Assembly: GCA_964636675.1 (NCBI GenBank)
Contig: CAZWUO010000177.1
Coordinates: forward strand, 1 to 7,764
Length of the DNA: 7,764 bases
Source of the DNA: JALUUH01 sp964636675
GTDB taxonomy: Bacteria > Pseudomonadota > Gammaproteobacteria > S012-40
Reading direction: 5' to 3'
The position numbers were made by a program, and so were the translations under genes. Positions within the stretch are counted from its first letter, which is position 1, and each line of letters begins with the position of its first letter. Below, piece by piece: positions 6,816 to 7,764 of this stretch. The notes under the pieces were generated by a model. That model was not told where the DNA came from. It saw only the letters and a program-made list of their open reading frames with translations, and searched no databases.

Positions 6816-7764
6816 ATGGACAACGAGAAAATAATTGAAGTAGCTGGTAAGATTGTTGGTTTTGACTTTGTTCTCAATGGGTGTGATCAGTCCATTAATT
6901 ATGCATTAACTGAAATTGTGAAATATTCTGGATGCGATTCAGGTGTAATATATGATGTGGTGTCTCCTGAAAATTCTAGAATTAATGAAATAACCCGTGT
7001 TTTTCTAGAAAGTGAGAATAATAAAAAATTAAAATGGAGTGCATTAAGTAAAGTATTTAATAGATTATCTTTAAATATATTAAAAAATGAAAACTCTATA
7101 GAGAATGATATTTCAACAGAAAAAATAAAATTAGTTGGTAAGAATAAAGAGTATAGGTATTACATTTCATTACCATTATTTAATGGAAAAAAAATTATTG
7201 GTTTAATTTGCTGTAGCCGAATATCGAGTCGTTTCGATAGAAATTTTTCGAATGGAGTGTCTCTTCTGTTGAAAATTGCAGCGCAATTTGTTTTGGCTTC
7301 ACATCGACACAAAGATCTACTTATTATACAGCAACAGCTTGTAGAACAAGAAAAAGAATTACAAGCGGTATTAGATAATGCAAATGATGCAATAATAACG
7401 ATTAATGTCCAGGGTGTGATCTGTAAATCAAACCAGTCAGCGCAACGCATGTTCAATATTTCAGAAAAAAAACTAGAGGGATCACCGGTGAATATTTTGA
7501 TGTCCGACTCCTTCAATGTTAAACATAATGATCGCATGAATGAAATATTGAATGGCAGCTCAACAGATATTTTTAGGCGTACCATAGAAGCAGAAGGGAA
7601 ATCCTCTGATGGAGTCATTTTTCCCGTGGAAATTACGGTTGGAGAAATGAACCGAGATATCATCTTTGTCGAGGTGATCCGGCGGTTTGTTTTCAAAGTG
7701 CAGGCCCCATGGTCGACCACCTTTCCGCCGGTGCTGTTTCTGGTGATGACGTGGTTTGGCTGTT
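6816..7764 (+). CDS. GAF-PAS sensor protein, 3' end outside the window (possibly interrupted)
   Basis: The reading frame is open from ATG 6816 to the window end, 316 complete codons. Residues about 20-165 look like a GAF-type sensory domain, ending in ISLPLFNGKKIIGLICCSR and a helix (LLKIAAQFVLASHRHK). A short helical linker (LLIIQQQLVEQEKEL) leads to a PAS domain at about 184-285 (AVLDNANDAIITINVQG to FPVEITVGEM). The output domain is not visible; sensors of this build usually continue into a histidine kinase or a GGDEF/EAL enzyme. From residue 286 (base 7671) the protein no longer resembles the end of a PAS domain and the DNA becomes GC-rich, so the gene may be cut by an insertion or misassembled here. 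The ATG has no clear Shine-Dalgarno sequence and follows the receiver stop by 21 bp in the same phase, so translational coupling is likely. Bases 7021-7140 are only about 17% GC, far below the neighbouring genes. Confidence 0.8.
   Translation, partial: MDNEKIIEVAGKIVGFDFVLNGCDQSINYALTEIVKYSGCDSGVIYDVVSPENSRINEITRVFLESENNKKLKWSALSKVFNRLSLNILKNENSIENDISTEKIKLVGKNKEYRYYISLPLFNGKKIIGLICCSRISSRFDRNFSNGVSLLLKIAAQFVLASHRHKDLLIIQQQLVEQEKELQAVLDNANDAIITINVQGVICKSNQSAQRMFNISEKKLEGSPVNILMSDSFNVKHNDRMNEILNGSSTDIFRRTIEAEGKSSDGVIFPVEITVGEMNRDIIFVEVIRRFVFKVQAPWSTTFPPVLFLVMTWFGC
7671..7764. other. GC-rich end segment, possible foreign or chimeric junction
   Basis: From about 7671 the composition jumps to about 56% GC, while the gene before it is AT-rich. 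The segment contains a 7-bp inverted repeat (CCGGCGG at 7679-7685, CCGCCGG at 7725-7731) flanking a 10-bp palindrome (TGGTCGACCA at 7710-7719). The GAF-PAS frame remains open through it but encodes an unrelated hydrophobic, Trp- and Phe-rich stretch. I cannot identify an insertion-sequence family from so little. An IS edge, a recombination junction and an assembly chimera are all possible. Confidence 0.4.

Noticed and set aside
7160..7720. 186-codon minus-strand ORF opposite the GAF-PAS gene
   Set aside because: The plus strand encodes recognisable GAF and PAS sequence here; the minus-strand product is Ser/Ile/Cys-rich with no domain, as expected of an antisense shadow.
1..7764. CRISPR arrays, tRNA or rRNA genes, riboswitches, complete insertion sequences
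   Set aside because: None was found on reading. The only tandem repeat is the 15-bp carA-carB array, which has no spacers, and the end segment is too short to call a mobile element.

Overview
The window looks like part of a gammaproteobacterial chromosome of moderate GC content. The gene order carA-carB-greA and the close match of CarB and GreA in length and motifs to the Escherichia coli proteins support this. I cannot name a genus.

Positions 1-3877 are a housekeeping block read on the plus strand. It holds the last 34 codons of carA (small subunit of carbamoyl-phosphate synthetase), a four-copy 15-bp tandem repeat in the carA-carB gap, complete carB (large subunit), and complete greA (transcript cleavage factor). 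greA overlaps the carB stop by one base (TAATG), so carA, carB and greA probably form one transcription unit. A convergent gene at 3913-4500 (minus strand) encodes an unusual regulator with an N-terminal MerR/excisionase-type winged helix-turn-helix and a C-terminal response-regulator receiver domain. A 104-codon ORF with a good Shine-Dalgarno sequence lies directly upstream of it and may or may not be real.

Positions 4567-5150 hold no clear gene apart from that doubtful ORF. They contain a perfect 8-bp inverted repeat, a near-palindrome and a weak sigma-28-like site.

Positions 5151-7764 look like a sensory operon on the plus strand. First is a membrane-anchored chemoreceptor-like protein with no periplasmic ligand domain and no recognisable HAMP domain. 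Second is a stand-alone CheY-like receiver. Third is a GAF-PAS sensor protein that runs off the end of the window. The receptor carries, after its signalling hairpin, a segment F-E-D-M-V-N-Q that matches the spacing of the CheZ phosphatase active site (Asp and Gln four residues apart), followed by a flexible linker and an acidic-hydrophobic tail (EVDLF) placed like the CheY-binding tail of CheZ. This suggests a receptor and CheY-phosphatase in one chain beside its own receiver, and it is the most interesting idea in the window.

The last ~93 bases are abruptly GC-rich and the protein there stops looking like a PAS domain. This may be an insertion-sequence edge, a recombination junction or an assembly chimera.
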